From positions 23,270,501 to 23,334,500 of the forward strand of contig JASXTE010000015.1 in NCBI GenBank assembly GCA_030280995.1: 64,000 bases of DNA. Reading direction: 5' to 3'. Below, piece by piece: positions 1 through 11,756 of this stretch; positions within the stretch are counted from its first letter, which is position 1; each line of letters begins with the position of its first letter. A model generated the notes under the pieces. That model was given only the letters and a program-made list of their open reading frames with translations, was not told where the DNA came from and searched no databases. Source of the stretch: Hemileia vastatrix (taxonomy: Eukaryota > Basidiomycota > Pucciniomycetes > Pucciniales > Zaghouaniaceae). The translations under genes were made by a program, and so were the position numbers.

Positions 1-242
1 TAAGATTTAGTATTAATATTTTTATTTCTCTTTAAACCTGTTATTGAGCACGGTGTTAGGGAATAAATATATAAGGGACATTATTATTAATTTAAGTATT
101 TAATAAATTTGTAATTAGTTAGTGTATTTCAAGTAATACATAAGTAAATATAATATAATTAATAATAAGAAATAAAAGGCATGGTTTCAATTCAGTAAAT
201 AATTAATTAGTTTACTGGATAAGTCTAGTAGTCTGGCTGACA
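1..242 (-). mobile_element. LTR (family F), truncated by window edge
   Basis: Read on the minus strand this begins with TGTCAGCCAGACTACTAGAC at 242 and runs off the left window edge. The same start, a block reading TGTCCCTTATAT and a block reading CCGTGCTCA occur in the plus-strand copy that begins at 6,164, so this is a member of a repeat family. TGTCAGCC is also the start of the LTRs of elements A and C. Whether gag-pol belongs to it cannot be seen, because the body would lie outside the window. It faces away from the copy at 6,164, so the two are not the LTRs of one element. Confidence 0.6.
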
Positions 243-1625
243 ATATTCCTATATATCTAATTTAATTTTTTTTTAGAAAATTCATAAAACAAAGTATGTA
301 AAATAGAAACTACTACATCATTTTTAAGTAAATTTTATTATAAAATAGTAAAATATTTATAATTATTAAAGGGAATTTACTTTTGTGAGGGAGTGGACCT
401 AAATATATTTAAAAATAAGTATAACACAATCAAATTTAAAGCTATTTTAAAGTGTTTGAATATTTATTCATTGAATTAATTTTAAGAGTTTAAGATGAAT
501 ACTTCTTTTTTCTTGGAGTTGAATGAATCTTAAAAACCTAGAAAAAGATTGTAGATACATTCTTATTAAACTTGGTCTATTTAGGTAGATGTAAGTAGAG
601 CCTGATTCATATGAAATTTTAGAAAAAAAATAAAATTTCAATAACTTAATATTGACATTTAAGGATGAATAAGAATGATGGCAATCTAAAAAGGATTTAT
701 TTTAAGATTTATAAAAATAATATTTTTAACTTCTTAAGAAGGAGTACCTTAGTTGCTTTTTTAGAAAGAATTAAATATCTTTTTTCCAAATTATTGAATG
801 AAATTTGATATCTATACATGAATCTATAAGTGTAAAAAATAATCAATATAATATATGAATCAAAATACAGCAAGCTAAGTTATAGATCATCAAAATGCAG
901 AGTAAATTTTCTTTGTAAAAATAATTGACACTGATCAAAAGTTTTATTTAAATTCAACTAGTTTTTCAAAGACACTTTAATATAATTTCATACCAATGTG
1001 ATAGCCTCTCATTATTTAAATGTCTAGATATTATTTTATCATGCCACATATATATTTTATTATTATTAAATTGATTGAAAATTATTTCAAGGAGTTTTTC
1101 ATCGAGAATACTTAGTATAATTGAAATAATTATGCACCTAGAAATTATAGAAATTAGATTAAGAAAAGTCTGCTTAAGAAGAAGATTTGATGAATTGTGA
1201 GCAAAAATTTTTTACACTTAAGATTTTTTATTGTTGAACATGTGAAAAAGCAATGTTAGAAAACTGTTTTAACTTTTGGTAATAATTACCTTAAAATGTG
1301 AGACAAATGCTAAAATTTATTGCCATCATAAAGAAATATGTCATTTATAAGAAAAATGACATATAATGTATTCTTGATTTTTTTCCAATTTTTGATTCAT
1401 CATGATTTGAGTTATAATTATTGCATTAATATTTACTGAATAGAAAAAGGTGTAAGAAATTTATACAAAAATATTTGTTGATGGTTTGAGCATCTTTTTT
1501 CAGACTTGGTAATAAATCTCACAAAATAAATAATTTCAGTTACACCAAAAAATGTAGCAATAGGATACAGGATGTATTTACATGAAGTAGGATTATGTAT
1601 TAATTACATGTACAATAGAGAAAAA
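243..1625. other. AT-rich intergenic stretch, nothing recognised
   Basis: About 1.4 kb of AT-rich DNA with dense stop codons in all frames. I see no coding pattern, RNA gene, tandem repeat or terminal repeat. It may be the 3' flank of the decayed minus-strand gene that ends at 1,626. Confidence 0.5.
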
Positions 1626-3127
1626 TTAAGAATTTGGCTGAATAAGATTCCAATAATCAAGAAAATCAGCTTCCATTGCTTTAGCAATATGGCTAAGTGT
1701 GGGAGTATTAGTATTAAGTGGATTAGGCCCAGAACTATCTATTAAGGGTTTGATAATATTAAAGATATAGAAGTTAAGTTTTTTCCAGATTTTTTCAATT
1801 TCTGGATTTTTATTATTGCTGTATTTTATAAGGAGGCCAATTTTCGTTATGAATTCTAAACAGTCTGAAGCTGACACAAGCGGGTGGTCCTGTGAAGAAA
1901 GAAATAAACCATGAACACCATGAACCAAGTGAAAATTAAGTGATTTATATTTATGGTGTGAATATTCTTGATTAATCTTCTAATTAGAATCTTTATGAGA
2001 CTCATCAAATTGCTTCTTATCTGTTGATTTACTTTTATATCTTGAACGTTGTTGTTTCTTTCTTTGAGCTTGAGATAAATTTGCAGCAGCCTGTCTAGAT
2101 TTGAAAATAATTGTTAAAATTATGACTTCAATTATTATGTTTCTAAATTGAAACAGAGGATTCATTGAAAAATTTGCAGCAATTAACTGTGATTCTGATC
2201 TGTCAAACATATTGGGAACTTTGCTCTTATGATGTGTAAGGCGGGCTAGAATATGTAAGGCTCAATCAATAGGACAATCTGGATTGGAGTTGGATTCTTC
2301 AGTAGGAAGGGTAAACTCTTGAGAAGCAAGATAAAGAGATGATACAACAAGGGACGCCCACAAAGAACGCTGGTGAGCACTTGGGCTAACTAGTCTTGAT
2401 AGTATGTGTATCATTGATGATTCAGGGTTATCAGTCTTCTTAAATGGAGAAAGATTATTTGAGTTTGGTTCTTCAGCATTACAATATTTTTCCAAATTTT
2501 CAAAGTTCAAATTATTGACCACCCAGATCTGCGAAGTGTCAACATTGAGAAAATCAGAAGCTAAAAAAAAATATCAATTAGTTATCATAAAATGAATAAA
2601 AAAACTTCAAGTAAGTGATACAGACAGAGTTCATTAATTTTTGTAAGCATTTTGTAATGAGTAGATTTCTTCCATAGAAAATTTAATTTGTGCAAAATCT
2701 CCTTGTGGCTTTTTGAGAGAAATAGACTAAAAGATTTTGAATAAATGATTGACTTCTGGCCATGCCCTAAGTACCTTTTGACCATTGATTCTACCTTCAA
2801 AAAATCAATGAATTTCAGCTATTTTCATCTGTAATTTTGAGTTGCTAATCGTTATTGGAGTATAAGGAACCGAATGATTAACTTTTTTTATCAATGATGA
2901 TAGATCCTGTAGGATTTTTGGAATTTTGATTTTAGATATTGAAAATATGGAAACTAGAAGCTGTTTCTTTTAAATTGAAGTATTTTTGTGTGGCTGGCTA
3001 GGTGGATCAATTTCTTCATTTGGTGTTTCCTCTACCTCATCAGAAGAAGTAGCTTCATCATCTTTTTTTAGTTTAAGAAGCTTCATATTTCAAATTTTCA
3101 TCATCATCATCATCTTCTTCTTCTTCT
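1626..3127 (-). pseudogene. Unrecognised decayed gene X, 3' part
   Basis: A chain of minus-strand coding blocks: an acidic segment (TSSDEVEETPNEEID near 3,050), then blocks at about 2,940-2,640, 2,262-2,522 (contains SAHQRSLWASLVVSSLY), 1,980-2,210 (ends in a K/R/Q-rich tail) and 1,626-1,928 (ends LDYWNLIQPNS). Residue composition and lack of low complexity in the last three blocks argue for former protein coding; stops and frame changes between blocks show decay or unresolved introns. No domain is recognised. The 5' part lies beyond the B2 insertion, at 5,919 onward, and the insertion sits in the acidic Glu/Asp run. It could be a host gene or an accessory gene of a DNA transposon. Confidence 0.45.
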
Positions 3128-3132
3128 TATTC

Positions 3133-3942
3133 TGTCACCAGACGACCTACGCACAAGGTCGAGGGTGTTCCTGAAAGTAAGACGGAGGGAGTAGTTTAGA
3201 AACTTCTTCGAATCACAGAGGAAATGTTTGAGGAAGTGATTCGAAGATGACTCAAATGAAGAGCTACTGCTTTGAGATATGTTCGATAAAAATTCTAATA
3301 TAATTTAAAGGTAATATTAATATTCTTAAGATCTCACAAAGGGTTGGAAACTCAATAATCAAAGATTTAAGATTTAGAAATGATTACTGAGAAAAGTAAG
3401 GAAAGATAAAATAATAATGATTTAACCTGAAGCTTTACCACTATTAACTATATATACGTTTTATAATTTAATTCTAAAGGAATATCAAATCACAATCCAA
3501 CCCCTTTTATATCCATTAATCCTCCTCGCATTGACCTCATACCCATCCATCACTCCGCACACCACAGACCACCAAAAATACACCCATTACACCTGGACCC
3601 TCCTCACTAACATCCGTTAACCCTTTAATCCTCCACTAAACATCCCGTCCATGCTCACTACCCCTGTTAATAACCCACAGATACTTAATAAACCTTTTAG
3701 CGGAATATTACATTAACTATTGCTCTGTGTGTGGCTTATTGAGGAAAAGACTAAAACACACTATTGAGAGACTGAATAATTTAGATTTAAAGTTTAGACT
3801 AGCGCGGTTGAATAGTGAGTACACAAAGGAAAGTTGTAGTTGCTATGTAGAATTGTTTTCTGCGCTTCAAGTATGGATTTAGATATCTATATTATTGGTT
3901 TAATGAGCTGCTTTTGCCTCAAGTGTCACGTGGCACGTGGCA
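3133..3942 (-). repeat. LTR of B2 (complete)
   Basis: Starts TGTCACCAGACGACC and ends CACGTGGCACGTGGCA on the plus strand; matches the LTRs at 26,648-27,460 and 35,700-36,512 along its length (about 810 bp). The terminal base pair differs from the family (GTGGCA rather than GTGACA). A minus-strand TATA-like block (GGATATAAAAGGGG) lies near 3,505-3,520. The right tip holds two overlapping CACGTG hexamers, just before the antisense-gene leader. Confidence 0.85.
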
Positions 3943-4038
3943 GATTCCTGGGTATAAACGTGAGCACCATTGAGTGTGAGACATATTCTTCCCACACTAC
4001 TTTCTCTCAACTCTTCTTTTAATTATTTTATATTTATT
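3942..4038 (+). promoter_or_regulatory. Leader/promoter of antisense Zn2Cys6-like gene (B2)
   Basis: Between the LTR tip and the ATG at 4,039 lie GGGTATAAACG (TATA-like, about 3,950) and a CT-rich leader. The CACGTG motifs of the LTR tip lie about 20 bp upstream of the TATA-like box. The same layout recurs at 27,461-27,559 with GGGTATAAAAATG, so the arrangement is conserved between two copies. Promoter activity is inferred. Confidence 0.5.
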
Positions 4039-4981
4039 ATGTTGACTTGTCCTACCCCAACTCCCACGCCTCCACACCCCAAAGTGGATGGTGGAATTGT
4101 TACCCAGAAATATTATCAAGCCTGCACGGCCTGCAAATTGATGGAATATTTTTGTGTTGAAAGCACGGCTACACAAGGTCCTCTCCAGAAATGCAAGTTT
4201 TGCTGCTGGAGACAGGTGATGTGTGATGCCCTATCAAAAAATGCTGACATCAAATAATGGTTTACAAAAACTAAATTCTGGGTAATCCTGAAGACCAAAG
4301 AGGTGGTCAAAGATATCTGGGACGTATCCATTGGGGACAATCGGTTGGTGGAAGAGATTGAGGAGGAGGTCAAGGATACCATGGCAGCCTGGTTAACCCA
4401 GGCCACAGGTAAAAAACGAGGGGTGGAAGAGGAGGTAGATGAGTTGGATGAAGAGGATAAGGATGAAGTCCCCATCTCAAGGCAGACGCTGAAGAAGGGG
4501 TAGATGGTCATCAAAGATGATGAAGAGGAGAAGGAAGTGATGGTGGAGCTCACCCCAAAGTTATTTTTAGAGGCTGACCCATTTTTCGAAGTAAGTCTGC
4601 TTTTCTTTTATTTCTAAAATTTTGTTACTGATGACCATATGTTTTTAGAATTCAGATGTCATTGCGGAAGTTCGAAATGTGGAAGCTGTACCATTGCTTC
4701 CAGTTGAGGAAAATCAACCAGTGATTGATTCAAGGGAGGACAACGAGGAAACTCTTGACCAGGTATGGTCCAAGAAACCTTGGCAGGGTCCATGAGCTCG
4801 ATTCATTGAATATTTAAGTGGTGAGGCTGACAAGATTGTTGATGCCGCCTCCTTCAATGTGGCAGAAGAATTACTGGAAATTGGAGAGGAGGAGGTATTT
4901 GAGAAATGCAGGAAGGAAATAAGGGTGGTTTTGGAAAAAATGAAGAAATTGGTTTGGGAGAAAATACAGGAGAAAATTTGA
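4039..4981 (+). pseudogene. Antisense Zn2Cys6-like gene, copy in B2
   Basis: Reads against the gag-pol direction of its element family. Exon 1 is 4,039-4,590; an intron with GTAAGT donor and TTTTTAG acceptor spans 4,591-4,648 (phase 0); exon 2 is 4,649-4,981. The predicted product is about 294 residues: a Pro/Thr-rich start (PTPTPTPPHP), then a cysteine array with spacing C-x2-C-x6-C-x12-C-x2-C-x6-C, which fits the fungal Zn2Cys6 pattern, then KKRG followed by an acidic run (EEEVDELDEEDKDE), then a charged C-terminus. The usual basic residues between cysteines 2 and 3 are missing (KLMEYF). In-frame stops at 4,255 (TAA), 4,501 (TAG) and 4,793 (TGA) make this copy a pseudogene. Distant from a proven regulator; the DNA-binding role is inferred from spacing alone. 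Confidence 0.7.
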
Positions 4982-5330
4982 TATGGAAAGAGAAAAAAGA
5001 AAGAAAGAGGGAAGGAGAAAAAATAAAAAACAATTTGTGTATTTATTTATTTATTTTATTTTGTTGTTTTAATTGAAATATATATTTTATAAGATTTTGA
5101 GAAAGAAAAAGAAAAAAGGAAAAAAGAAAAGATTTTAATAAAATTTTTGTTTTAAATTTTGAAGGAAGAAAAGAAAAAATATTTAACTGAGAAAATTTTA
5201 GTTTAAGTTTTGAAAGGAAAAAAGTTTAAGTAAGAAGAAAAAAAATAGTTGATTGAAACAATTTTGTTTGAAATGAAAATTTAATGAGAGAAAAAATTGT
5301 TATTTTTGAAAGTTTTATTTATTGAAGTTT
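4982..5330. repeat. Purine-rich tail after the antisense gene (B2)
   Basis: About 350 bp rich in GAAA/AAGAAAA on the plus strand, matching 29,900-30,290 in element B. It lies where pol and the antisense gene would converge in the complete element. It ends abruptly at the deletion junction with LTR sequence. Confidence 0.7.
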
Positions 5331-5913
5331 CAAAGATTTAAGATTTAGAAATGATTACTGAGAAAAGTAAGGAAACATACATTAATAATGATTTAACCTG
5401 AAGCTTTACCACTATTAACTATATATATGTTTTATAATTTAATTCTAAAGGAATATTAAACCACAATCCAACCCCTTTTATATCCATTACTCCTCCTCGC
5501 ATTGACCTCATACCCATCCATCATTCTGCACACCACAGACCACCAAAAATACACTCATTACACCTGGACCCTCCTCAATAACATCTGTTAACCCTTTAAT
5601 CCTCCACTAACCATCCCGTCCATGCTCTCTACCCCTTTTAATAACCCACAGATACTTAATAAACCTTTTAGAAGACTCTTACATTAACTATTAAGCTGTG
5701 TGTCGCTCATTGAGGAAAATACTAAAACACACTATTGAGAGATTGACTAATTTAGATTTAAAGTTTAGACTAGCACATTTGAATAGTGAGTACACAAAGG
5801 AAAGTTGCAGTTGCTATGTAGAATTGTTTTCTGCGCTTCAAGTATGGATTTAGATCTCTATATTATTGATTTAATGAGCTGCTTTTGCCTCAAGTGTCAT
5901 GTGGAGCATGACA
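5331..5913 (-). repeat. 5'-truncated LTR of B2
   Basis: From CAAAGATTTAAGATTTAG onward it matches 3,357-3,942; it ends GTGGAGCATGACA, followed by the TSD copy TATTC. The first ~227 bp of the LTR are missing, consistent with the internal deletion that removed gag-pol. Confidence 0.85.
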
Positions 5914-5918
5914 TATTC

Positions 5919-6163
5919 TACTTCTTCTTCATTAGTGCAAGATTTGCTATTATTTGAATCTTTGGATTGATTGTGGTTTTTAGAGCTGGATTAAAAGATA
6001 AGAAAAAGATAAGAAATAATTAATAAAAAAGTAAACAATTTATAGATAGATTTAAAGACTAATATAAAATGGTTTGCTATATTTATCATGAAAGAAATGA
6101 CATAACGTTTGGACACATTTTGGTTAGTTTTTTTAGATTTTTGATATTTTGTGTAAGAGGAAA
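5919..6163 (-). pseudogene. Unrecognised decayed gene X, 5' part
   Basis: Minus-strand continuation of gene X on the far side of B2. A likely 3' splice site (TTTTAATCCAG) is followed by a short Ser/Asn/Lys-rich coding block that runs into Glu codons at the TSD (KSCTNEEEVE). The far side of the insertion, at 3,127 downward, continues as GAAGAA/GATGAT repeats, i.e. one acidic run split by B2. The gene is cut at 6,164 by an LTR of family F. Confidence 0.4.
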
Positions 6164-6900
6164 TGTCAGCCAGGCTGCTAGACTTACCAAGTGAAATACT
6201 TAATTATTAACTGGATGAAGCCATGACTTATTATTTTAATTATTTAATTATAAATTAGTTACATTAAAATTAATTAACTAATTACAGAATGATAAAATTA
6301 AATAAATAATTAAAATAAATATAAAATTGTCCCTTATATTTTTATTCTCTAACGCCGTGCTCATTTGACAGGCTGGAAGAAATAAAGATTTATATTATAA
6401 AATAGATTTTAAATTAAAATAAAAATTTAATATTCATATAAAAATAAATATATACAAAAAATTCAAATTTCTTATTTAGAATTGACTTCTACAGTAAACA
6501 TTAAATAATTTGATGTATTTCTGACATACTTTGCAAATACATCTTTTTGACGCCTTTTTTTTAGAACAAATTTATTATTTGAAAATACTCCTTCTGGAAT
6601 ATTCTTTTTATCTCTATCTCATACTACTGTTTTTAGAATTTCATCTGGTGTTTTGTCCCTCCTTTGCCTATATAAGGACTCTTATTTTGTTGTTTTTTAT
6701 TCATTCATTATTTACTTATATTATTAAAACAATTACTACACTTAAATATTTATTACTATTTATTATTGTTTTTAGTACTTAAAATTACGTAGTTCTAACT
6801 CATTAATTATAATAATAATTAAAACTTTACCTCTTTTTATTGAGTAAATAATCTTTAAGATAGGAAAATATATACCTGAGTTTGAATCCCTTAAAAATTG
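6164..6900 (+). mobile_element. LTR-like segment (family F)
   Basis: Begins TGTCAGCCAGGCTGCTAGAC and matches the left-edge LTR read on the minus strand. A TATA box in the family style, GCCTATATAAGG, lies at about 6,666-6,677, followed by AT-rich sequence as in the R/U5 parts of elements A and C. I could not find the matching 3' end (GGCTGACA-like), so the right limit is approximate. The ORF at 6,531-6,782 is inside it and is not a gene. Confidence 0.5.
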
Positions 6901-7049
6901 TTGTTACCGCCATTGGACCTCCCTATAAAACCTTCTAGACTTGAAAGAGACCTTGACAGGAAACCTTGGAAGGAGGAGTTTTAGTAGAACTGAAAAAACT
7001 AGAGCCTCTAGAAAGTCTCATTTATTTTGAATGTTGAAGAATAGTCTTA

Positions 7050-7529
7050 TCTCCCTTTTGAGATGTTGATGCATGACCTTCAGGGTCAGCTCTTTCATTA
7101 TCATCATTGTCTTTGATGATAATGACATCATCAGGAGGAATGATACCTTTTTCATAAGCTGAATTTGAATAGGTTTTAAATAAAAAGGGTCAGAAGTTAA
7201 AGAAGTTAATATAAAATAATTACTTGCATTTTTCTAGGTCATCAATGTATTCAAGCACATTGTTATATGTATTTGAAATATAAGATGGCAAAGGCTTTTG
7301 CCTAAGAGTTGACAGTAGCTCTTCAGTATTTCCTTTAGAAAATTTAAGTATCTTTCCATATTGAGATTGGGTAATTTTGGTCCTTTTGTTGGCAAGGAAA
7401 GGGGGGTTTGGAGACATGAATAGATATGGTTTTTTTGAGTTTAAAGGATTTGAATTGAGGATGCTGATGAGATTTTGTCAAAAAACTACTTGGTGCTAAT
7501 ATATCAAATATATTAATTGAAAAGGGCAT
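7050..7529 (-). pseudogene. Small unrecognised decayed gene
   Basis: Two minus-strand coding blocks. The upstream block ends LEYIDDLEKCK; a 66-nt candidate intron follows (7,224 down to 7,159, GTAATT donor, AATTCAG acceptor); the downstream block reads EKGIIPPDDVIIIKDNDDNE and ends near 7,050. The reading phases across the intron differ by one base, so a small indel or a wrong splice choice must be assumed. No domain is recognised. Confidence 0.35.
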
Positions 7530-8880
7530 TTATTGTAAGAAGATACAAGAGATAAAGTAATATATCTTACGTAAAGGAGGTTTCTGTTTATCACAAAGTA
7601 TTTTAATGACTTATTAATTGAACAAAAAAAAAATTCTTATATAAAGGTAATAAAGAGATAAAAATATATATTACAATTGGGATTTTCTAGCAGTAATAAC
7701 ACAGATAAATGTGATAACCAAAAGATAATAGTAGCAAAATTGAGAGAAATAAACTAATTGAGAAATGTGGTACAAAACAAGAGGGTTTATATATTACCAG
7801 AAGCAGGTTTTTGATAGGGGTTCTTTTACAATGGGATCAAGCTAGTGAGAATATTTGAAAATAGTCTGATGGTAATAATTGGGTTAATATTTAAATTCAA
7901 GTAACTAGACATAAAAATTGGGGGCTTTAAAGTATGACAAACAAAGAAAATGTACAATTTTCAATTTGAAAATCACAAAGGGTAAATTGTTGAGAATGTA
8001 AAGGTAAATAATTTAAATATTTAAGTTAATTTGTAAATATTGACATCATGTAATATGAAAAAGGGATCTATTATTGGAAATTTTGACATATTTTTGTGTT
8101 ATAAAAAAAGGGGGACAAAAACAGAGGAAAAAGATAATTTAAAAAACGGGATAAAAAAAGTTAATACTAAATAATATTATATAAAAATATTAAAAAAAAT
8201 TAATTTATTCTATGATAGGAGCTTGTTTGGGCTGCACTTGCACCCCACAGCACAAACCTAGTCTAAACTTAGTTTAAGTTAAATTTATATAATAAATCAG
8301 AAGTAGAAACATTTAAGAATCTTAACATATGAATAAATTATAACAGTAATTAAAATTATTGCCTTATAAATTCCAATAATCAAGTACCAAAGTCACAATT
8401 ATTTAAAAGTATTTTACAGATTTTAACAAGGTTCCATACTTTAAACATCATTCAAAGGTAATTGATGAACTTATTCCACTCAGATAACTAAGTTGAAAAA
8501 TAAAGTAGATAATGGATATAAATTTCTAACTTGAGCTATTATTGAATAGGAACAGTCAAAAAAATATAGCAGGATTAATCAGGGTATTTTTTACATTGAG
8601 GTAAAACTTGGTTGATAAAATAGTAAAAACCTTTAAAATTACGACAAAAAAAATCAAATTGGAATATTAGGAATGGGTATTATAAAAATTATAACTAATA
8701 TCTTATAAATTTTGAAGGAAATAAGTTACTTGTAATTTCAAAAAATATTGAACTCTTTTACCTTAAAATGAAAATATCAACTACTCATAATATACTCAAA
8801 ATTACCTAAAAATAGCTAAAGGTTTCCTCTTTACCAAAATACAATGGTAAGGAATAAGGAGAAAATTAATTCCATCAAAC
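7530..8880. other. AT-rich stretch, nothing recognised
   Basis: About 1.35 kb without convincing coding, RNA or repeat structure on either strand. Confidence 0.4.
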
Positions 8881-11013
8881 TTTTCCAATTTGAAGATGGT
8901 AGGGTACAAGTTTAGTTAAAAGAAGTGAGGTGTTCCTTATAAAACTTTCCAGCACAAGTACAGCTGAACTTATGCTGGAAACTTTTACCTAAAAACAATT
9001 TGATGCCATAAATTATCCTTATTATATGGGCTATTTTTTAAGGTTTTCCTTGCAATTTTTAGTCACTTTTCTTGGTCAAAGTGTCCAGCACAAGTTTGGT
9101 CAAAAACGTGCTGGACACTTTTGTGAGGAACGCCCCACTTCTTTTAAATAAACATGCACCTTACAGACTTCATATTTAAAATGTGTCCAGCACAAGTATA
9201 GCCAAACTTGTGCTGGTTACTTTGACCAAGACCAGTGACTGAAAATTGCAAGGAAAATCAAAAAAAAGCCCATATAATGAAGATAATTGATGGTATCAAA
9301 TTGTTTTTAGGTAAAAGTGTCAAGCACTAGTTTGGCTGTACTTGCGCTGGACACTTTTTTGAGGAAAACCTCACTTATCTTAAATTTACATGTACCCTAC
9401 CATCTTCATATTGTAAATGTGTCCAGCACAAGTACAGTCAAACTTATGCTTGACACTTTGACCAAGACGAGTGACTAAAAATTGTGAGGAAAAAAAAAAA
9501 TAGCCCATATAATGAAGATAATTGATGGCATTAAATTTATTTTAGGTAAAAAAGTCCAGCACAAGTTTGGACTTACTAGTTCTGGACACTTTTATGAGGA
9601 ACACCTCACTTCTCTTAAATAAACATGCACCTTACCAGCTTTATATTAGAAATGTGTCCAGCACAAGAATAGCCAAACCTTTTCTGGACACTGTTACCCA
9701 AAAAACATTTTGACGGCATCAAATATCTTCATGTAATAGCCTATTTTTATTTAATTTTCTTGAATTAATAAGTTACCGTCCATGACCATAGTGTCAAGCA
9801 CAATCTTTGACAAACTTTTTCTGGAAACATTTCCAATTTGAAGATGGTAGGGTGCATGTTTATTTAATAGAAGTGAGTTGCTCCTCATATAAGTGTCCAG
9901 CACAAGTACAGCAAAACATGTGCTGTACACTTTGGTCATGGACAGTAAATTATTAATTCAAGGAAACTAAATAAAAAAAGGCTATAACCTTAAGATATTT
10001 GATGCCATCAAAAATTTTATTTGGGTAAAAGTGTCCAGAACAAGCTCAGCCATACTTGTGCTGGACTCTTTTATGAGGAACACCTCACTTCTCTTAAATA
10101 AACATGCACCCTACCATCTTCAAATTGGAAAGGTGTCCAGCACAAGTACAGCCAAAATTGTGCTGGACACTTTGACCAAGACCAGTGACTAAAAATTGCA
10201 AGCAAAAAAACCAAAAAAATAGCCCATATAATGAAGATAATTGATGGTATCAAATTTATTTTAGTTAAAATTGTCCAGCACAAGTTTGGCAATACTTGTG
10301 CTGGACACTTTTATGAGGAACACCTCACTTCTCTTAAATAAACATGCACCCTACTATCTTCATATTGTAAATTTGTCCAGCGCAAGTATGGTTAGACTTG
10401 TGCTTGATACTTTGACCAAGACCAGTGACTAAAAATTGAAAGGAAAACCTAAAAAATAGCCCATATAATGAAGATAATTGATGGTATCAAATTGTTTTCA
10501 TGTAAAGGTGTCCAGCAATAGTTTGGCCATACTTGTGCTGGACAATTTTATGAGGAACACCTCACTTTTCTTAAATAAACATGCACCCTACCATCATCAT
10601 ATTGTAAATGTGTCCAGCACAAGTATGGACAAACTTGTGCTTGCACTTTGACCAAGACAAGTGACTAAAAATTGCAACGAAAACAAAAAAAGTAGCCCAT
10701 ATAATGAAGATAATTGATTGCATTAATTTTTTTTAGGTAAAAGTGTCCAGCACAAGTTCAGCTGTTTTTGTGCTGGATAGCTTTATGAGGAACACCTCAC
10801 TTCTCTTAAATAAACATGCACCCTACCAACTTCATATTGTAAATGTGTCCAGCACAAGTTCAGATGAATTTCGCTGGACACCTTTACCCAAAAATTTAGA
10901 TAGCATCAATTATCTTCATTATGTGGGCTTTTTTTTGGCTTTCCTTGAAATAATAAGAGACTTTCCATGGCCACAGTGTGCAGAAAAAGTTTGGCTATAC
11001 TTGTACTAGACAA
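8881..11013. repeat. Hairpin-bearing satellite array, ~236-bp units
   Basis: About nine units. A landmark GAGGAACACCTCACTTCTCTT-like block recurs at about 9,125, 9,358, 9,595, 10,075, 10,315, 10,551 and 10,788 (spacing 233-240 bp) and in inverted form near 8,925 and 9,866. Each unit contains two near-palindromes built from GTCCAGCACAAGT and ACTTGTGCTGGAC arms with short loops, plus conserved spacers (ATAATGAAGATAATTGATGG; AAATAAACATGCACCCTACC). Unit-to-unit divergence is moderate. Two orientation switches are visible. The short ORFs at 9,751, 10,071 and 10,743 are read-through of the array and not genes. Role unknown; a satellite or an array of a small foldback element are the two options. 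Confidence 0.85.
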
Positions 11014-11756
11014 ATAGCACAATACTTAAAATCTACTGAAGTATGTTTATCAATTACATTTTATTAAAGCCTCTTTTATTTTATTAAGGTATTAAAAACA
11101 AATATAAATTGATGATTGTTTTATTTTTAATGATTAATAATTTTCAATTAATGTTGTGATAAGTCAAAATATAAAAAGAAAAATTCTTAAGATACTTGTG
11201 AACTTGAATATCCATGGGTTTGATGCTTTAATTTTTTGTATATATTTTGTTTATTAACTATGGTAATGGATTATTGAGTGCCTTTAATGATGTTTCTTTT
11301 TTTTAGGGATGGTGTTCACTTTCATAAATTTTTTCACATGTTCATTTTTATACTATTCATTCCTGATGTTTGGCCAATAAAAAACCCATCATAATTATTT
11401 TAAAAAACATATGTTAAATTGAAAATCAGGGTCTAATTCTATTCTTCTTTTAGATTTTAATTTCATCTTGTTGTAAGTATCTGAGAATAGATTCAATTCA
11501 ATTTATTTCAAGTTAATATATTGTGCATAAAAAAAATTCACATTTATTTAATCAAAACTTTTATCATGTCTTAAAGTTTCACAAATATATATATCTATTT
11601 TTCTATCCTCAATATTTTCATAATCTTAAATTCTTTTTCTCTCTCTTACCTTATACATCAATTGGAATTTTTTTTTTAAAAAAGATTAATAATGTTATTT
11701 TAAAAAAAAGATTACTATCACTTTACATACATGGTTACCAGTTGGGTAAAAAATTT
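11014..11756. other. AT-rich stretch, nothing recognised
   Basis: Contains homopolymer-rich sequence and one plus-strand ORF (11,523-11,789) whose composition (K, F, Y, L, I) is what AT-rich non-coding DNA gives. The stop of the minus-strand gene at 11,757 lies just to its right. Confidence 0.4.

Larger units (their letters stand above)
3133..5913 (-). mobile_element. Element B2: internally deleted chromovirus copy
   Basis: A 2.78-kb copy of the element-B family. It has one complete LTR (3,133-3,942), the antisense-gene module, and a 5'-truncated second LTR (5,331-5,913). The 5-bp direct repeat TATTC at 3,128-3,132 and 5,914-5,918 marks it as a single insertion, so the loss of gag-pol happened inside the element. 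The junction near 5,330 joins the purine-rich tail that follows the antisense gene to LTR sequence about 227 bp in from the LTR end. It is non-autonomous. Orientation is given as in element B, whose gag-pol reads on the minus strand. Confidence 0.85.

Noticed and set aside
6531..6782. 83-codon ORF rich in Leu/Phe/Ile
   Set aside because: It lies over the TATA box and R/U5-like part of an LTR; membrane-like composition follows from T-rich DNA.
8881..11013. Regularly spaced repeats resembling a CRISPR array
   Set aside because: Units are ~236 bp, contain no unique spacers, and change orientation; this is a eukaryotic satellite-like array.
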